Assembly: GCA_963735065.1 (NCBI GenBank)
Contig: CAVTJL010000001.1
Location: 1,178,001 to 1,242,000 of the forward strand
DNA length: 64,000 nt
From: CAVTJL01 sp963735065
GTDB lineage: Bacteria; Pseudomonadota; Alphaproteobacteria; Geminicoccales; Geminicoccaceae
Direction of reading: 5' to 3'
Of the stretch, positions 28,371 to 37,019 are shown piece by piece. Every line of letters begins with the position of its first letter. Position 1 is the stretch's first letter. The translations under genes and the position numbers were made by a program. The notes beneath the pieces are model-generated. The model was not told where the DNA came from and made no database searches. It saw only the letters and a list, made by a program, of their open reading frames with translations.

Positions 28371-29969
28371 ATGCCGACACTCTCATCGTCGGCATCGCCG
28401 GCCTCCGCGATGTCAGCGGGGCCGGCGATGCGCCAGCGGGAACCGAGCGAATCGCCGCTCCTGAGCCTGCGCGGCATCAGCAAGGCGTTCGGCGGCGTCG
28501 TGGCGCTGAACGAGGTCGACTTCGAGGCGCATCAGGGCTCGATTCATGCGGTCCTGGGTGAGAACGGGGCGGGCAAGAGCACCCTGATCAAGGTGATCAG
28601 CGGCGTCGTCCGGCCCGACACCGGAGAGATCATCCTCGACGGCGAGCACATCCGGCTCGGCGGCCCCAGCGATGCCGTGGATCGCGGCATCGTCTCGGTC
28701 TTCCAGGAGCTGTCGCTCGTTCCCGACCTCAGTGTCGAGGAGAACATCTGCATCACCACGGCGGCCGGGCGCTGGGGCTTCGTCGACCGAGCCGTTCAGC
28801 GGCGCCGGGCCGAGGAGCTTCTCGAGCTCGTCCATTGTCCGGATGTCAATCCCAGGCAGCCGGTCAGCGACCTGCCCCTGTCGCGCCGCCAGCTGATCGA
28901 GATCGCCAAGGCGCTTGGTCGGCGTCCGCGGCTTCTGATCCTCGACGAGGCAACCTCCGCCTTGACCTCGGCGGACGTCGAGACCGTCTATAAGATTCTC
29001 TACCGCCTGCGCGACGAGGGCGTCGGCATCCTCTTCATCTCGCACCGCATGCACGAGGTCGACGCGCTGGCCGATACCTGCTCGGTGTTCCGCAGCGCAC
29101 GGCACATCGAGACGTTCGCCCAGGGCTCGCGCACGCCGGACGAGATCGTCCAGATGATGATCGGGCGCGAGATCTCCCAGGTCTATCCGCCGAAGCCGGC
29201 GCCCAGGCCGCATGCCGAGCCCGTGCTCTCGGTGCGCGGGCTCTCCTGGACGGACCGCCTCCACGACATCTCGCTCGGCATCTCGGCGGGTGAGATCGTC
29301 GGGCTGGGCGGACTCGATGGCCAGGGCCAGCGCGAGCTGCTCCTTGCCCTCTTCGGCGTTCTCCGCGACGTGCGCGGCACAATCGCCGTCGACGGCAAGC
29401 CCGTCACCCTCAGCAGCCCCGCGGCCGCCAAATCCGCAGGTCTGGGCCTCGCGCTCGTGCCCGAGGACCGCAAGAGCGAAGGCCTGATGCTGTCGATGTC
29501 GGTACGCGAGAACGTGACGCTGGCGGCGCTCGACAGGCTTTCCCGTGGCTTTCTCATCGACCCCAAGCTCGAGCAGGCCGCCGTCGACGAGGCGACCAGA
29601 AGTCTCAAGATCAAGGCACCCTCGGCCGACAGCCCGGTCGGCACGCTCTCGGGCGGCAACCAGCAGAAGGTGGTCGTCGCGAAGTGGCTGCTGACGAAGC
29701 CCCGCGTCATCCTGCTGATGGATCCCACGCGCGGCATCGATGTCGGCACCAAGCAGGAGATTTACGAGCTGATGCGACGCCTGGCCGACGCCGGAGCCGC
29801 GATCCTCTTCTACAGCACCGACTATGAGGAGCTGCTCGGCATGTGCGAGCGGGTCGTCATCCTCTATCGGGGCGGTGTCGTCCGCGAGCTCGTCGGGTCC
29901 GAGATCACCGAGAGCAATATCGTCGGTGCGGCATTCGCCATGCCGCTCGCCGACGAGGCGGCAGGCTGA
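28371..29969 (+). CDS. CUT2 sugar ABC transporter ATP-binding protein, fused-permease importer
   Basis: A double-domain ATPase of about 532 residues. Domain 1 has Walker A GENGAGKST, VFQELSLVPDLSVEENI and Walker B LLILDEATSALT. Domain 2 has the degenerate P-loop GLDGQGQRELLLALFG, signature LSGGNQQKVVVAKWLL and Walker B VILLMDPTRGID. The Ser/Ala-rich N-terminus makes the start doubtful: GTG 28365, ATG 28371 and ATG 28428 (MRQREPSESPLLSLRG) are all in frame, and the last fits family alignments best. Its stop overlaps the next ATG as TGATG. Confidence 0.92.
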   Translation: MPTLSSSASPASAMSAGPAMRQREPSESPLLSLRGISKAFGGVVALNEVDFEAHQGSIHAVLGENGAGKSTLIKVISGVVRPDTGEIILDGEHIRLGGPSDAVDRGIVSVFQELSLVPDLSVEENICITTAAGRWGFVDRAVQRRRAEELLELVHCPDVNPRQPVSDLPLSRRQLIEIAKALGRRPRLLILDEATSALTSADVETVYKILYRLRDEGVGILFISHRMHEVDALADTCSVFRSARHIETFAQGSRTPDEIVQMMIGREISQVYPPKPAPRPHAEPVLSVRGLSWTDRLHDISLGISAGEIVGLGGLDGQGQRELLLALFGVLRDVRGTIAVDGKPVTLSSPAAAKSAGLGLALVPEDRKSEGLMLSMSVRENVTLAALDRLSRGFLIDPKLEQAAVDEATRSLKIKAPSADSPVGTLSGGNQQKVVVAKWLLTKPRVILLMDPTRGIDVGTKQEIYELMRRLADAGAAILFYSTDYEELLGMCERVVILYRGGVVRELVGSEITESNIVGAAFAMPLADEAAG

Positions 29970-31984
29970 TGGCGAGGCAGGAGCTCTCCATCGACCGGAC
30001 ACTGCCCCGCGCGTCGGGTGGCCTGCTGTCGCCCGACCTTGCCCTCTGGCTGCGGCGTAACCAGGGCGTTCTCCTGGCGCTTCTCGTCTTCGTCGTCCTC
30101 TTCGCGACCTTCATCACCATCCATCCGCGCGGGCTCAGCCTCTTCGTCATCGAGACCGCCGCCAATCAGGGGCTGGCTCTCTCCTTCGCGGCGATGGCCC
30201 AGACCCTGCCGGTCCTCACCGGAGGCCTCGACCTTTCGGTCGGCACCGTGGTGGCGCTCACCAACTGCGTTGCATCGGTGGTCGTGAACGGCCCGCCTCT
30301 GCAGGTCGCAGGCGGCATCGTGCTCGTCCTCGCCACCGGCGCCGCCTGTGGTCTCCTCAATGGCATCATCGTCGTCTATGGCCGGATCCAGCCGATCATC
30401 GCGACCCTCGCCACCGCCGCCATCTTCACCGGCCTTGCTTATCTGGTGCGGCCGATCCCGGGGGGCGAGATCGACGAGACGCTGGGCGACGTTCTCACGA
30501 CGGACGTCTTCGGGCTGGTGCCGACCGCGCTCATTCTCCTCGTCGCCGTCGTGCTCGTCGTCTGGGTGCCGTTCAAGAGATCGATGATTGGCCGTGCTTG
30601 CTTTGCGGCCGGCTCTTCGGAGAGCGCGGCCTATATGTCGGGGCTGGATACCGATCGCGCCAAGCTCTGGGCCTATGGGCTGGGCGGGGTGCTCGCCGCC
30701 TGCGGGGGACTGTTTCTGGGCTTCCAGACGCTGAGCGGCGATGCCCATGTCGGCGACGAGTACACGCTGCGCTCGATCGCGGCCGTCGTGATCGGCGGCA
30801 CCTCACTGCTCGGCGGCAGCGGCGGGGTGGTGGGCTCGATCATCGGCGCCTATGTCCTGCGCACGATCAACGGCGTCCTGTTCTTCTCCGGTGTCTCGCC
30901 GCTGGCCCAGCCGCTCTTCGAGGGCATCGTCCTGCTGGCGGCCATCGGCCTCGGCGCCGGCCGCGTCCTCCGTCTCAAGAACCGCCTCGACCTGATGAGC
31001 GGTCAGGAGGTCAGCCGGCGCCTGCCGGCCCAGAAACCGCTCGTGCCCGGTCTCGACAACTCGGTGCTGGTCTCGCTCGCGGCCATCGTCCTGATCGTGC
31101 TGATCGGCAGCCTCTATCTGCCCTCCTTCCTCTCGGTCGGCTATCTCGTCCAGCAGCTGCGCATCGCGGTCATCCTCGGCCTCGTGGCGAGCGGTGCCAT
31201 GACCGTCATCCTGCTCGGCCATATCGACCTCTCCCTGCCGTGGGTCATGACGGTCTCGGCGATGATGGCGACCACGCTTGCCGGCCTTGGTGGCGTCTAT
31301 GCCGATCTCGCCATTCCGGCGGGCCTCGCCGTCGGCGCTCTTGTCGGGCTCCTCAACGGCTTCGGGGTCGGCTATCTGCGCCTGCCCTCGATGATCCTGA
31401 CACTCGCGATGAACGCCGTGCTGCTGGGTCTGGCGGTCGTCTACACCGGCGGGTTCGCGCCGCAGACCAAGGCCTCGCCGCTCATGCTCGTGATCGGCCG
31501 CGACATGGGCATCTTCGGCATTCCCAACATCCTATGGGTGTGGGTGGTGGTCGGCGTCGCCTTCGTCCTGATGCTCGGGCGCTCGACCTTTGGCCGGGCG
31601 ATCTACGCCATCGGCAACCGCGAGCGCGCGTCCTACCTTTCCGGCATCCGGACCAGCCGCGTCCTGCTCACCGCCTTCGTGATCAGCGGCTTTTGCAACG
31701 CCCTGGGCGGTGTTCTCCTGGCCGGCCGCCTGGACCAGTCCTACCAGGGCATGGGCAACGAGTACCTGCTGCCCGCCGTCGCCGCCGTCGTGCTCGGGGG
31801 CACGCATATCCTGGGCGGCCGGGGCAGCTATCTCGGCACGGTCGCCGGCACGCTCGTCATCACCCTGCTCTCGAGCTCCCTGTCGGTGATGCAGATGCCG
31901 GAGGCCAGTCGACAGATCATCTACGGCGTCGTCATCGTGAGCATGCTCTTACTGCACGGCCGTAGCGCGGGCACGGGCGCCTAG
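29969..31984 (+). CDS. Fused CUT2 permease with two RbsC-like modules in one chain
   Basis: A 671-residue membrane protein made of two complete CUT2 permeases in tandem. Module 1 spans about residues 30-335 (QTLPVLTGGLDLSVGTVVAL; AGSSESAAYMSGLDTDRAKL; VVIGGTSLLGGSGGVVGS). A linker of about 35 residues follows (LKNRLDLMSGQEVSRRLPAQ). Module 2 spans about 360-665 (VILLGHIDLSLPWVMTVSAM; GNRERASYLSGIRTSRVLLT; VVLGGTHILGGRGSYLGT). Single permeases are about 330 residues, so this replaces a pair with one polypeptide. ATG 29969 overlaps the ATPase stop. No frameshift is needed for the reading frame to run through both modules. Confidence 0.93.
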   Translation: MARQELSIDRTLPRASGGLLSPDLALWLRRNQGVLLALLVFVVLFATFITIHPRGLSLFVIETAANQGLALSFAAMAQTLPVLTGGLDLSVGTVVALTNCVASVVVNGPPLQVAGGIVLVLATGAACGLLNGIIVVYGRIQPIIATLATAAIFTGLAYLVRPIPGGEIDETLGDVLTTDVFGLVPTALILLVAVVLVVWVPFKRSMIGRACFAAGSSESAAYMSGLDTDRAKLWAYGLGGVLAACGGLFLGFQTLSGDAHVGDEYTLRSIAAVVIGGTSLLGGSGGVVGSIIGAYVLRTINGVLFFSGVSPLAQPLFEGIVLLAAIGLGAGRVLRLKNRLDLMSGQEVSRRLPAQKPLVPGLDNSVLVSLAAIVLIVLIGSLYLPSFLSVGYLVQQLRIAVILGLVASGAMTVILLGHIDLSLPWVMTVSAMMATTLAGLGGVYADLAIPAGLAVGALVGLLNGFGVGYLRLPSMILTLAMNAVLLGLAVVYTGGFAPQTKASPLMLVIGRDMGIFGIPNILWVWVVVGVAFVLMLGRSTFGRAIYAIGNRERASYLSGIRTSRVLLTAFVISGFCNALGGVLLAGRLDQSYQGMGNEYLLPAVAAVVLGGTHILGGRGSYLGTVAGTLVITLLSSSLSVMQMPEASRQIIYGVVIVSMLLLHGRSAGTGA

Positions 31985-32029
31985 CTCCTGGCAGGCAGCT
32001 CAACATCGGATCCATTCGGGAGACCTACG

Positions 32030-33133
32030 ATGCAGCTTGGCTTGTTCATGATGCCGCTTCACGACCCGAAGCGGCCTTACGGGGACGTGTTGCGGGACGA
32101 TCTGGACGCGATCCTGCTGGCGGAGAAGCTGGGCTATGACGAGGCCTGGGTGGGCGAGCACTATTCGTGCAGCACCGAGCCGATCCCCGATCCGCTGCAG
32201 TTCATGGCGACCCTGATCCACCAGACGAAAAAGATAAAGTTCGCCACCGGTGTCATCAACCTGCCGCAGCACCACCCGGCCCAGGTGGCGGGCAATGTGG
32301 CCTTGTTCGATCATCTCTCGGGTGGCCGCTACATCATGGGCGTGGGCCCGGGCGGGCTGGGCTCGGACTTCGAGCTCTTCAAGACGATGGACAAGAACCG
32401 CTCGGAGATGATGGTCGAGGCGATCGAGATCATCCACAAGATCTGGGCCAGCGATCCGCCCTACCACATCCCGGGCAAGCACTGGGACATCACGATCGAC
32501 GAGGCCTGCCAGCTGCAGCTGGGCATCGGCCCGATGCTCAAGCCCTTGCAGAAGCCCTACCCGCCCTTGGCGGTCTCGGCGATGAGCCCGTCCTCGAGCA
32601 CCGCAAGGCTGGCCGGCGAGCGCGGCTGGGGCCTCGTCTCGGCCAACTTCATGCCGGTGGCGCACGCCAAGAGCCACTGGGAGCAGTATCGCCTCGGCGC
32701 CGAGGCGGCGGGAAGGCGGCCGGACCGCGCCGACTGGCGCCTCGCGCGCTCGATCCTGGTGACCGAGAGCGACCAGGAGGCGGCCGATTATCTGGCCAAC
32801 GACGCCTCGGCCTTCGGCTGGTACTACGCCTATCTCCGGGACAATCTCGCGACCTTCAAGCTCCTCAAGATCTTCAAGCCGGACCTGAGCCTGCCGGACG
32901 AGGCGGTGACGGTGCAGAAATGCATGGAGTGGATGGTGATCAGCGGCGGGCCCAAGCGGGTGCTGGACCAGCTGGTGGCGCTGGTGGACGAGGTGGGCGG
33001 CTTCGGCACGCTTCTCCTCACCCACAAGGACTGGGACCGCCCGGCCCTGCACCAGACCTCGATGCGCCTTCTGGCCGAGCAGGTCATGCCCAAGCTGCAG
33101 AGCCACCAGGCCAGCCTCAAGGCGGCCGAGTAG
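32030..33133 (+). CDS. LLM-class flavin-dependent oxidoreductase (luciferase-like monooxygenase)
   Basis: A 367-residue cytoplasmic enzyme with the luciferase-like TIM barrel. MQLGLFMMPLHDPKRPYGDV at the N-terminus, EKLGYDEAWVGEHYS, the LPQHHPAQVAGNVALFDHLS segment and GRYIMGVGPGG are typical of group A flavin monooxygenases such as alkanal/limonene-type enzymes, which use FMNH2 from a separate reductase and O2. It begins 45 bases after the fused permease and is followed by a strong hairpin and a PRISE-type reductase, so it may attack the imported compound (inference). GGGAG precedes the ATG at 32030. The substrate is unknown. Confidence 0.9.
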   Translation: MQLGLFMMPLHDPKRPYGDVLRDDLDAILLAEKLGYDEAWVGEHYSCSTEPIPDPLQFMATLIHQTKKIKFATGVINLPQHHPAQVAGNVALFDHLSGGRYIMGVGPGGLGSDFELFKTMDKNRSEMMVEAIEIIHKIWASDPPYHIPGKHWDITIDEACQLQLGIGPMLKPLQKPYPPLAVSAMSPSSSTARLAGERGWGLVSANFMPVAHAKSHWEQYRLGAEAAGRRPDRADWRLARSILVTESDQEAADYLANDASAFGWYYAYLRDNLATFKLLKIFKPDLSLPDEAVTVQKCMEWMVISGGPKRVLDQLVALVDEVGGFGTLLLTHKDWDRPALHQTSMRLLAEQVMPKLQSHQASLKAAE

Positions 33134-33142
33134 CCCGGCACA

Positions 33143-33172
33143 CCCTGCCCCGGGCAAAAGCCCGGGGCAGGG
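33143..33172 (+). terminator. Strong intercistronic hairpin without T-tract
   Basis: A perfect 13-base-pair stem (CCCTGCCCCGGGC / GCCCGGGGCAGGG) with an AAAA loop lies just after the monooxygenase stop and is extended by flanking CCCGGC/GCCGGG. No T-run follows, so it may be a processing or attenuation element and not a true terminator between the two enzyme genes. Confidence 0.5.
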
Positions 33173-33202
33173 CCGGGAGAAGTCGAGACGGGAGGTTCCG
33201 GC

Positions 33203-34252
33203 ATGCCGTCCAAGAAGGCGCTCGTGATCGGCGGTCTCGGCGTGATCGGCCGACGCCTCGTCGAGGAGCTCTGCAGCAACGAGGCGTGGGAGGTCGTGGC
33301 GGTCTCCCGGCGCAGTCCCGATTTCGAGACGCGCGCACGCTATCTCTCGATCGACCTGCTCGACCGGGCCGCCGCCGAGAAGGGACTGGCCGGCCTCGGC
33401 GACGTCACGCACATCTTCTATTGCGGGCTCGACGGCGGCATCAACGCCGACAATGTCGAGCGCAACCTCGCCCTTCTCGCCAATCCGGTCGAGATCGTCG
33501 AGCCGATCGCGACAGGCCTCGAGCGCATCGTCCTCACGCAGGGCGGCAAGGTCTACGGCCGCCATCTCGGGCCCTTCAAGACGCCGGCCAAGGAGACCGA
33601 TCCGCGCTCCATGCCGCCCAACTTCTATTACGACCAGGAGGACTTCCTGCGCCGGCTGCAGGAGGGCAAGCGCTGGACCTGGTCCGCCGTCAGGCCCGAG
33701 GCGGTTCTGGGCTTTGCCGTCAAGAACCCGATGAACATCCTCCTCGTCACGGGCGTCTATGCGGCCATCTCGAAGGAGCTGGGCCTGCCGTTGCGCTTTC
33801 CCGGCAAGCCCGGCGCCTATCATGCCCTGATGCAGTTCACCGACGCCGGCCTCCTGGCCCGCGCCACGCTCTGGGCGGCCACCGCCCCCGTCTGCGCCAA
33901 CCAGGCCTACAACGTCACGAACGGCGACAGCTTCCGCTGGGACAGCCTCTGGCCACGCATCGCACGGCTCCTCGACATGGAGGTGGCGGCCCCCCAGAAG
34001 CTCGATCTGACACGCTTCATGGCCGACAAGGGACCGATCTGGGACGAGATCGTCCGCAAGCACGGCCTCGCCCGCTACGGCTATGACGAGGTCGCCGCCT
34101 GGCCGTTCGCCGATTTCGTCTTCGACACCGACTGGGACCTCATCCTCGACGACGGCAAGCGCATCCGCCACGGCTTCACCGAGGTGATCGACACCGAGGA
34201 GCGGGTCCTGGAGCTGCTCGACGAGTTTCGCGGCAACCGCGTGCTTCCCTGA
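33203..34252 (+). CDS. SDR-family reductase, PRISE (iridoid synthase/5-beta-reductase)-like
   Basis: A 349-residue atypical short-chain dehydrogenase. The N-terminal dinucleotide fold is ALVIGGLGVIGRRLVEEL. Instead of the usual YxxxK, segments matching PRISE enzymes are seen: LTQGGKVYGRHLGPF (the K in the GxKxY motif), NFYYDQEDFL (catalytic Tyr region), TWSAVRPEAVLGFAVKNPMN and QAYNVTNGDSFRWDSLWPRI. PRISE proteins reduce activated C=C bonds of enones with NADPH. ATG 33203 follows GGGAGG. It lies downstream of the luciferase-like monooxygenase and the fused-permease importer, suggesting a short catabolic route for an imported compound (inference). Confidence 0.84.
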   Translation: MPSKKALVIGGLGVIGRRLVEELCSNEAWEVVAVSRRSPDFETRARYLSIDLLDRAAAEKGLAGLGDVTHIFYCGLDGGINADNVERNLALLANPVEIVEPIATGLERIVLTQGGKVYGRHLGPFKTPAKETDPRSMPPNFYYDQEDFLRRLQEGKRWTWSAVRPEAVLGFAVKNPMNILLVTGVYAAISKELGLPLRFPGKPGAYHALMQFTDAGLLARATLWAATAPVCANQAYNVTNGDSFRWDSLWPRIARLLDMEVAAPQKLDLTRFMADKGPIWDEIVRKHGLARYGYDEVAAWPFADFVFDTDWDLILDDGKRIRHGFTEVIDTEERVLELLDEFRGNRVLP

Positions 34253-34285
34253 GATCTCCGCTTGATGGCTGCTCCCGCCCCTTCC

Positions 34286-34299
34286 TTACCAGCTGGTAA
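34286..34299. promoter_or_regulatory. Perfect 14-base palindrome, putative operator
   Basis: TTACCAGCTGGTAA is a perfect palindrome in the short AT-richer gap between the PRISE-like gene and cytochrome b561. Size and symmetry suit a dimeric repressor (GntR, TetR or MarR type). No regulator gene is adjacent; the nearest is the GntR gene near 42 kb. Confidence 0.45.
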
Positions 34300-34373
34300 A
34301 TTGACAGCGATGGGTGCCACCACCAGCTATTGTTGCGCTGCAACATGAGTTCATCAGGACGGAAGACCTGCGG

Positions 34374-34991
34374 GTGAAGAAATATTCAATGATGACACGT
34401 CTGCTGCACCTCCTCGTTGCAGCGGCGATCGTCTTCCAGCTGCTCGACGCTCAGGTCATGCGCGTGCCCAGGGCCGGGCGCACCCTGAGCGCCACGGAGT
34501 CTGCCCTTTTTGCGGCTCACCAATATGTCGGTCTGGCGGCGACGGCGGCGATCGTGCTCTTTTGGATCTGGCTGCTGATCCGGCGCGGCGGCACCCCGCT
34601 GGGACAGCTCTTCCCCTGGCTCTCGCGCCGCCGGCTCTCCGATCTTTGGGATGCCGTTCTTCTCTACGGCCGGGAGGCGCTACGCTTCAGGCTGCCCGAG
34701 CCGGAGGCGGCCGAGGCACTGCCCTCGGCGGTCCAGGGCCTGGGTCTCCTCCTGGTCCTCGTCGTGGCCTCCCTGGGTACGACCGGCTATTTTCTCTGGA
34801 CGCCCGGAACGCCCATGTCGGGCGCGGCCTGGCTGATCCTCGAGACGCACGGCACGCTCGCCAACGTGCTCTGGGGCTATTTGGGCGTTCATGTGGGCGC
34901 GGCACTGCTTCATGAGCTGTTCGGCCATCGCCTGTTCCGGCAGATGGCGCCCATGCCGGCAGCTGGTGACGCCGCTCCTCAGCCGCGCTGA
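34374..34991 (+). CDS. Cytochrome b561 family membrane protein
   Basis: A protein of about 205 residues with four hydrophobic segments (VAAAIVFQLLDAQV; AHQYVGLAATAAIVLFWIWL; LLLVLVVASLGTTGYFL; LANVLWGYLGVHVGAALLHE). Candidate haem-ligand histidines lie in helix 1 (RLLHLLV), helix 2 (AAHQY), and helix 4 (THGT, GVHVG, LLHEL). B561-type proteins move electrons across the inner membrane, often between quinones and periplasmic partners. The start is uncertain: GTG 34374 (VKKYSMMTRLLH) fits the membrane topology; GTG 34314 adds 20 unlikely residues. A perfect 14-base palindrome lies upstream. It is convergent with the M20 peptidase gene. Confidence 0.8.
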   Translation: MKKYSMMTRLLHLLVAAAIVFQLLDAQVMRVPRAGRTLSATESALFAAHQYVGLAATAAIVLFWIWLLIRRGGTPLGQLFPWLSRRRLSDLWDAVLLYGREALRFRLPEPEAAEALPSAVQGLGLLLVLVVASLGTTGYFLWTPGTPMSGAAWLILETHGTLANVLWGYLGVHVGAALLHELFGHRLFRQMAPMPAAGDAAPQPR

Positions 34992-35016
34992 ATCGCGAGG
35001 CCGCCCTGGCTAAGGC

Positions 35017-36177
35017 TCACGCCCTGCAATGGTCGATCAGGTCGGCCAGGAAGGCCTCGCACCGGTCGAGCTGCTCCAGCGCCACGAACTCGTCGGGCTT
35101 GTGCGCCTGCTCGATCGAGCCGGGGCCGCAGATGATCGAGGGCACGCCGGCATCGTCCTGGTACATGCCGCCCTCGGTGCCGTAGGCGACCTTGCGGTGC
35201 GCGTTCCGCCCGGCCAGCCGCTTGGTCAGCACGGTGAGCTCGGCCTCGGGTGCTATGTCGACCGCGGGTATCACCGAGAGCGGATGGAAGAGGATGTCGG
35301 CCGAGGGCGCCACGGCCCGCATCTGCGGCAGCAGCACCTCCATCGCATAGGTCTGAACCTCGGCCACGAGACCATCGAGGTCGTCCTGGGGCAGCGTGCG
35401 GAACTCCCAGTCGAACCAGCATAGCTCGGGCACGATGTTGACGGTGCTGCCGCCATGGATCTGGCCGGTGTGGGCCGTCGTGTGCGGCACGTCGAACAGC
35501 GCGTCCCGGGCGCCTTCGGCTGCCATCCGGCGGCCGATCTCCCGGATCTTGACGATGAGCTCGGCCGCATACTCGACCGTGTTGACCGCCGTGGGCGCCA
35601 TCGAGGAATGGGCGCTGGTACCCCGCAGCTCGGTCCGGAAGCTCTTCTTGCCCTTGTGGGCGATCACGACGTCCATGCTGGTCGGCTCGCCCACGAAGCA
35701 GCCGAGCGGCCGCGGCTGCCAGTGCCGCATGTCGGCGATGATCTCCCTGGCCCCCTGGCAGCCCACCTCCTCGTCGTAGGAAAGGGCCAGGTGCAGCGGC
35801 ACCTTCAGCGGTGCCGCCAGCATCTCGGGCACGCTCGCCAGCACGCAGGCATCGAAGCTCTTCATGTCGGCCGTGCCGCGGCCGTAGGCCCGGTCACCCT
35901 CGATCCGCAGCGTGAAGGGATCGGAGGTCCACTCCTGATCGTCGACCGGCACGACATCGGTATGGCCCGAGAGGACATAGCCCGGCACGTCGGCGGGGCC
36001 GATCGTCGCCAGAAGATTGGCCTTTTGTCCCTCCGCATCGGTGAGCCGCCGCACCGTGACGCCCTGCTTCTCGAGATAGTCCTGGACATAGTCGACGAGG
36101 GCGAGGTTCGAGTTCCTGCTCACCGTGTCGAAGCCCACGAGGGCGCGGAGCATGTCGAGGGTGCGGGGCGTTGGCAT
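35017..36177 (-). CDS. argE: M20-family deacetylase, acetylornithine deacetylase-like
   Basis: A 386-residue zinc amidohydrolase. Metal-binding and catalytic residues are visible: H72 and D74 in LSGHTDVVPVDD, D104 in YGRGTADMKSF, E136/E137 in LSYDEEVGCQGA, and the dimerisation-domain histidine in HSSMAPTAVNTVEYAA. TIGR-type ArgE length and the PRTLDMLRALVGFDTVSRNS N-terminus fit acetylornithine deacetylase, which hydrolyses N-acetyl-ornithine in arginine synthesis. The gene lies 67 bases downstream of the sulfatase/NitT-TauT cluster in the same direction, so it may instead deacylate a compound imported by that system. The symbol is given by similarity only. Confidence 0.87.
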   Translation of the reverse strand: MPTPRTLDMLRALVGFDTVSRNSNLALVDYVQDYLEKQGVTVRRLTDAEGQKANLLATIGPADVPGYVLSGHTDVVPVDDQEWTSDPFTLRIEGDRAYGRGTADMKSFDACVLASVPEMLAAPLKVPLHLALSYDEEVGCQGAREIIADMRHWQPRPLGCFVGEPTSMDVVIAHKGKKSFRTELRGTSAHSSMAPTAVNTVEYAAELIVKIREIGRRMAAEGARDALFDVPHTTAHTGQIHGGSTVNIVPELCWFDWEFRTLPQDDLDGLVAEVQTYAMEVLLPQMRAVAPSADILFHPLSVIPAVDIAPEAELTVLTKRLAGRNAHRKVAYGTEGGMYQDDAGVPSIICGPGSIEQAHKPDEFVALEQLDRCEAFLADLIDHCRA

Positions 36178-36244
36178 GGCGATCCGATCGTCGGCGGGTG
36201 ACCCGTGACCACCTAAGCCCCGGCAGCGCGGCCGGCAAGCGCGC

Positions 36245-37015
36245 TCAGCGCTGGATCAGGCCCCAGCGCATGACGGTCATCCGCTCGAGCGGCACGAACA
36301 GCAGACGGTCCATCACGAGCCACAGCACGCCGATCAGGATCATGCCCATCACGACGGTGTCGGTCTGGTACCACTGCACGGCGTCGATGGTGAGGTAGCC
36401 GATGCCGCTGGTGCCCGCGATCAACTCAGCACCCACCAGCGCACGCCAGCCGTAGGCCATGGAGGCACGGAGGCCCACGATGATCTGCACGAGCGCGCCG
36501 GGCAGGACGAGTTGGGTGAGGATCTGGTGGCCGCGACCGCCGTGGCAGCGGGCGGCGCGGTAGAGGACGGCGGGAATGCTCTCCACGCCCACCACCACAT
36601 TGTAGATGCTGGAGAAGAAGATGATGTTGGCGATGACGAAGACGACCGCGCCGTTGCCGATGCCGAACCAGATGACGGCAAGCGGAATCCAGGCGATTCC
36701 GGCGATCGATTGGAGGAACGTGAGGAGCGGTCGGGTGAGGTCGGCGACGTGGCGGTTGAGACCAATGGCGATGCCGAGCGGGATGGCCAAGGCGTTGCCG
36801 ACGACGAAGCCCTGAACCAGCCGCCAGAGGCTGGCCTCGATATGGCCCAGCAGCGAGCCGTCCAGGGTCATGGCTTCGAGGCGCGCCCAGACGTCGTTGA
36901 GGGTTGGCAGCTTGTAGGCCGGGATGTCGGCCAGGTGCGGCAGGGCCCACCAGCCTGCAAGCAGGACGAGGAAGGGCAGGAAGCCTTCGAGGCGGGGAAG
37001 GAGGCGATGGGGCAT
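36245..37015 (-). CDS. NitT/TauT-type ABC transporter permease 2 (SsuC-like)
   Basis: A 256-residue permease of the SsuC/TauC/NrtB class with about six helices. Recognisable segments are LTFLQSIAGIAWIPLAVIWF, GNGAVVFVIANIIFFSSIYN and the EAA-like loop LYRAARCHGGRGHQILTQLV, then ELIAGTSGIGYLTIDA. It follows the other permease by four bases. Two clearly different permeases in one NitT/TauT operon imply a heterodimeric channel, whereas SsuC and TauC work as homodimers. Last transporter gene of the leftward cluster. Confidence 0.9.
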   Translation of the reverse strand: MPHRLLPRLEGFLPFLVLLAGWWALPHLADIPAYKLPTLNDVWARLEAMTLDGSLLGHIEASLWRLVQGFVVGNALAIPLGIAIGLNRHVADLTRPLLTFLQSIAGIAWIPLAVIWFGIGNGAVVFVIANIIFFSSIYNVVVGVESIPAVLYRAARCHGGRGHQILTQLVLPGALVQIIVGLRASMAYGWRALVGAELIAGTSGIGYLTIDAVQWYQTDTVVMGMILIGVLWLVMDRLLFVPLERMTVMRWGLIQR

Positions 37016-37019
37016 GGGC

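Noticed and set aside
32000..34171. A 723-codon minus-strand open frame
   Set aside because: It is antisense to the monooxygenase and PRISE-like genes, both of which have clear family motifs.
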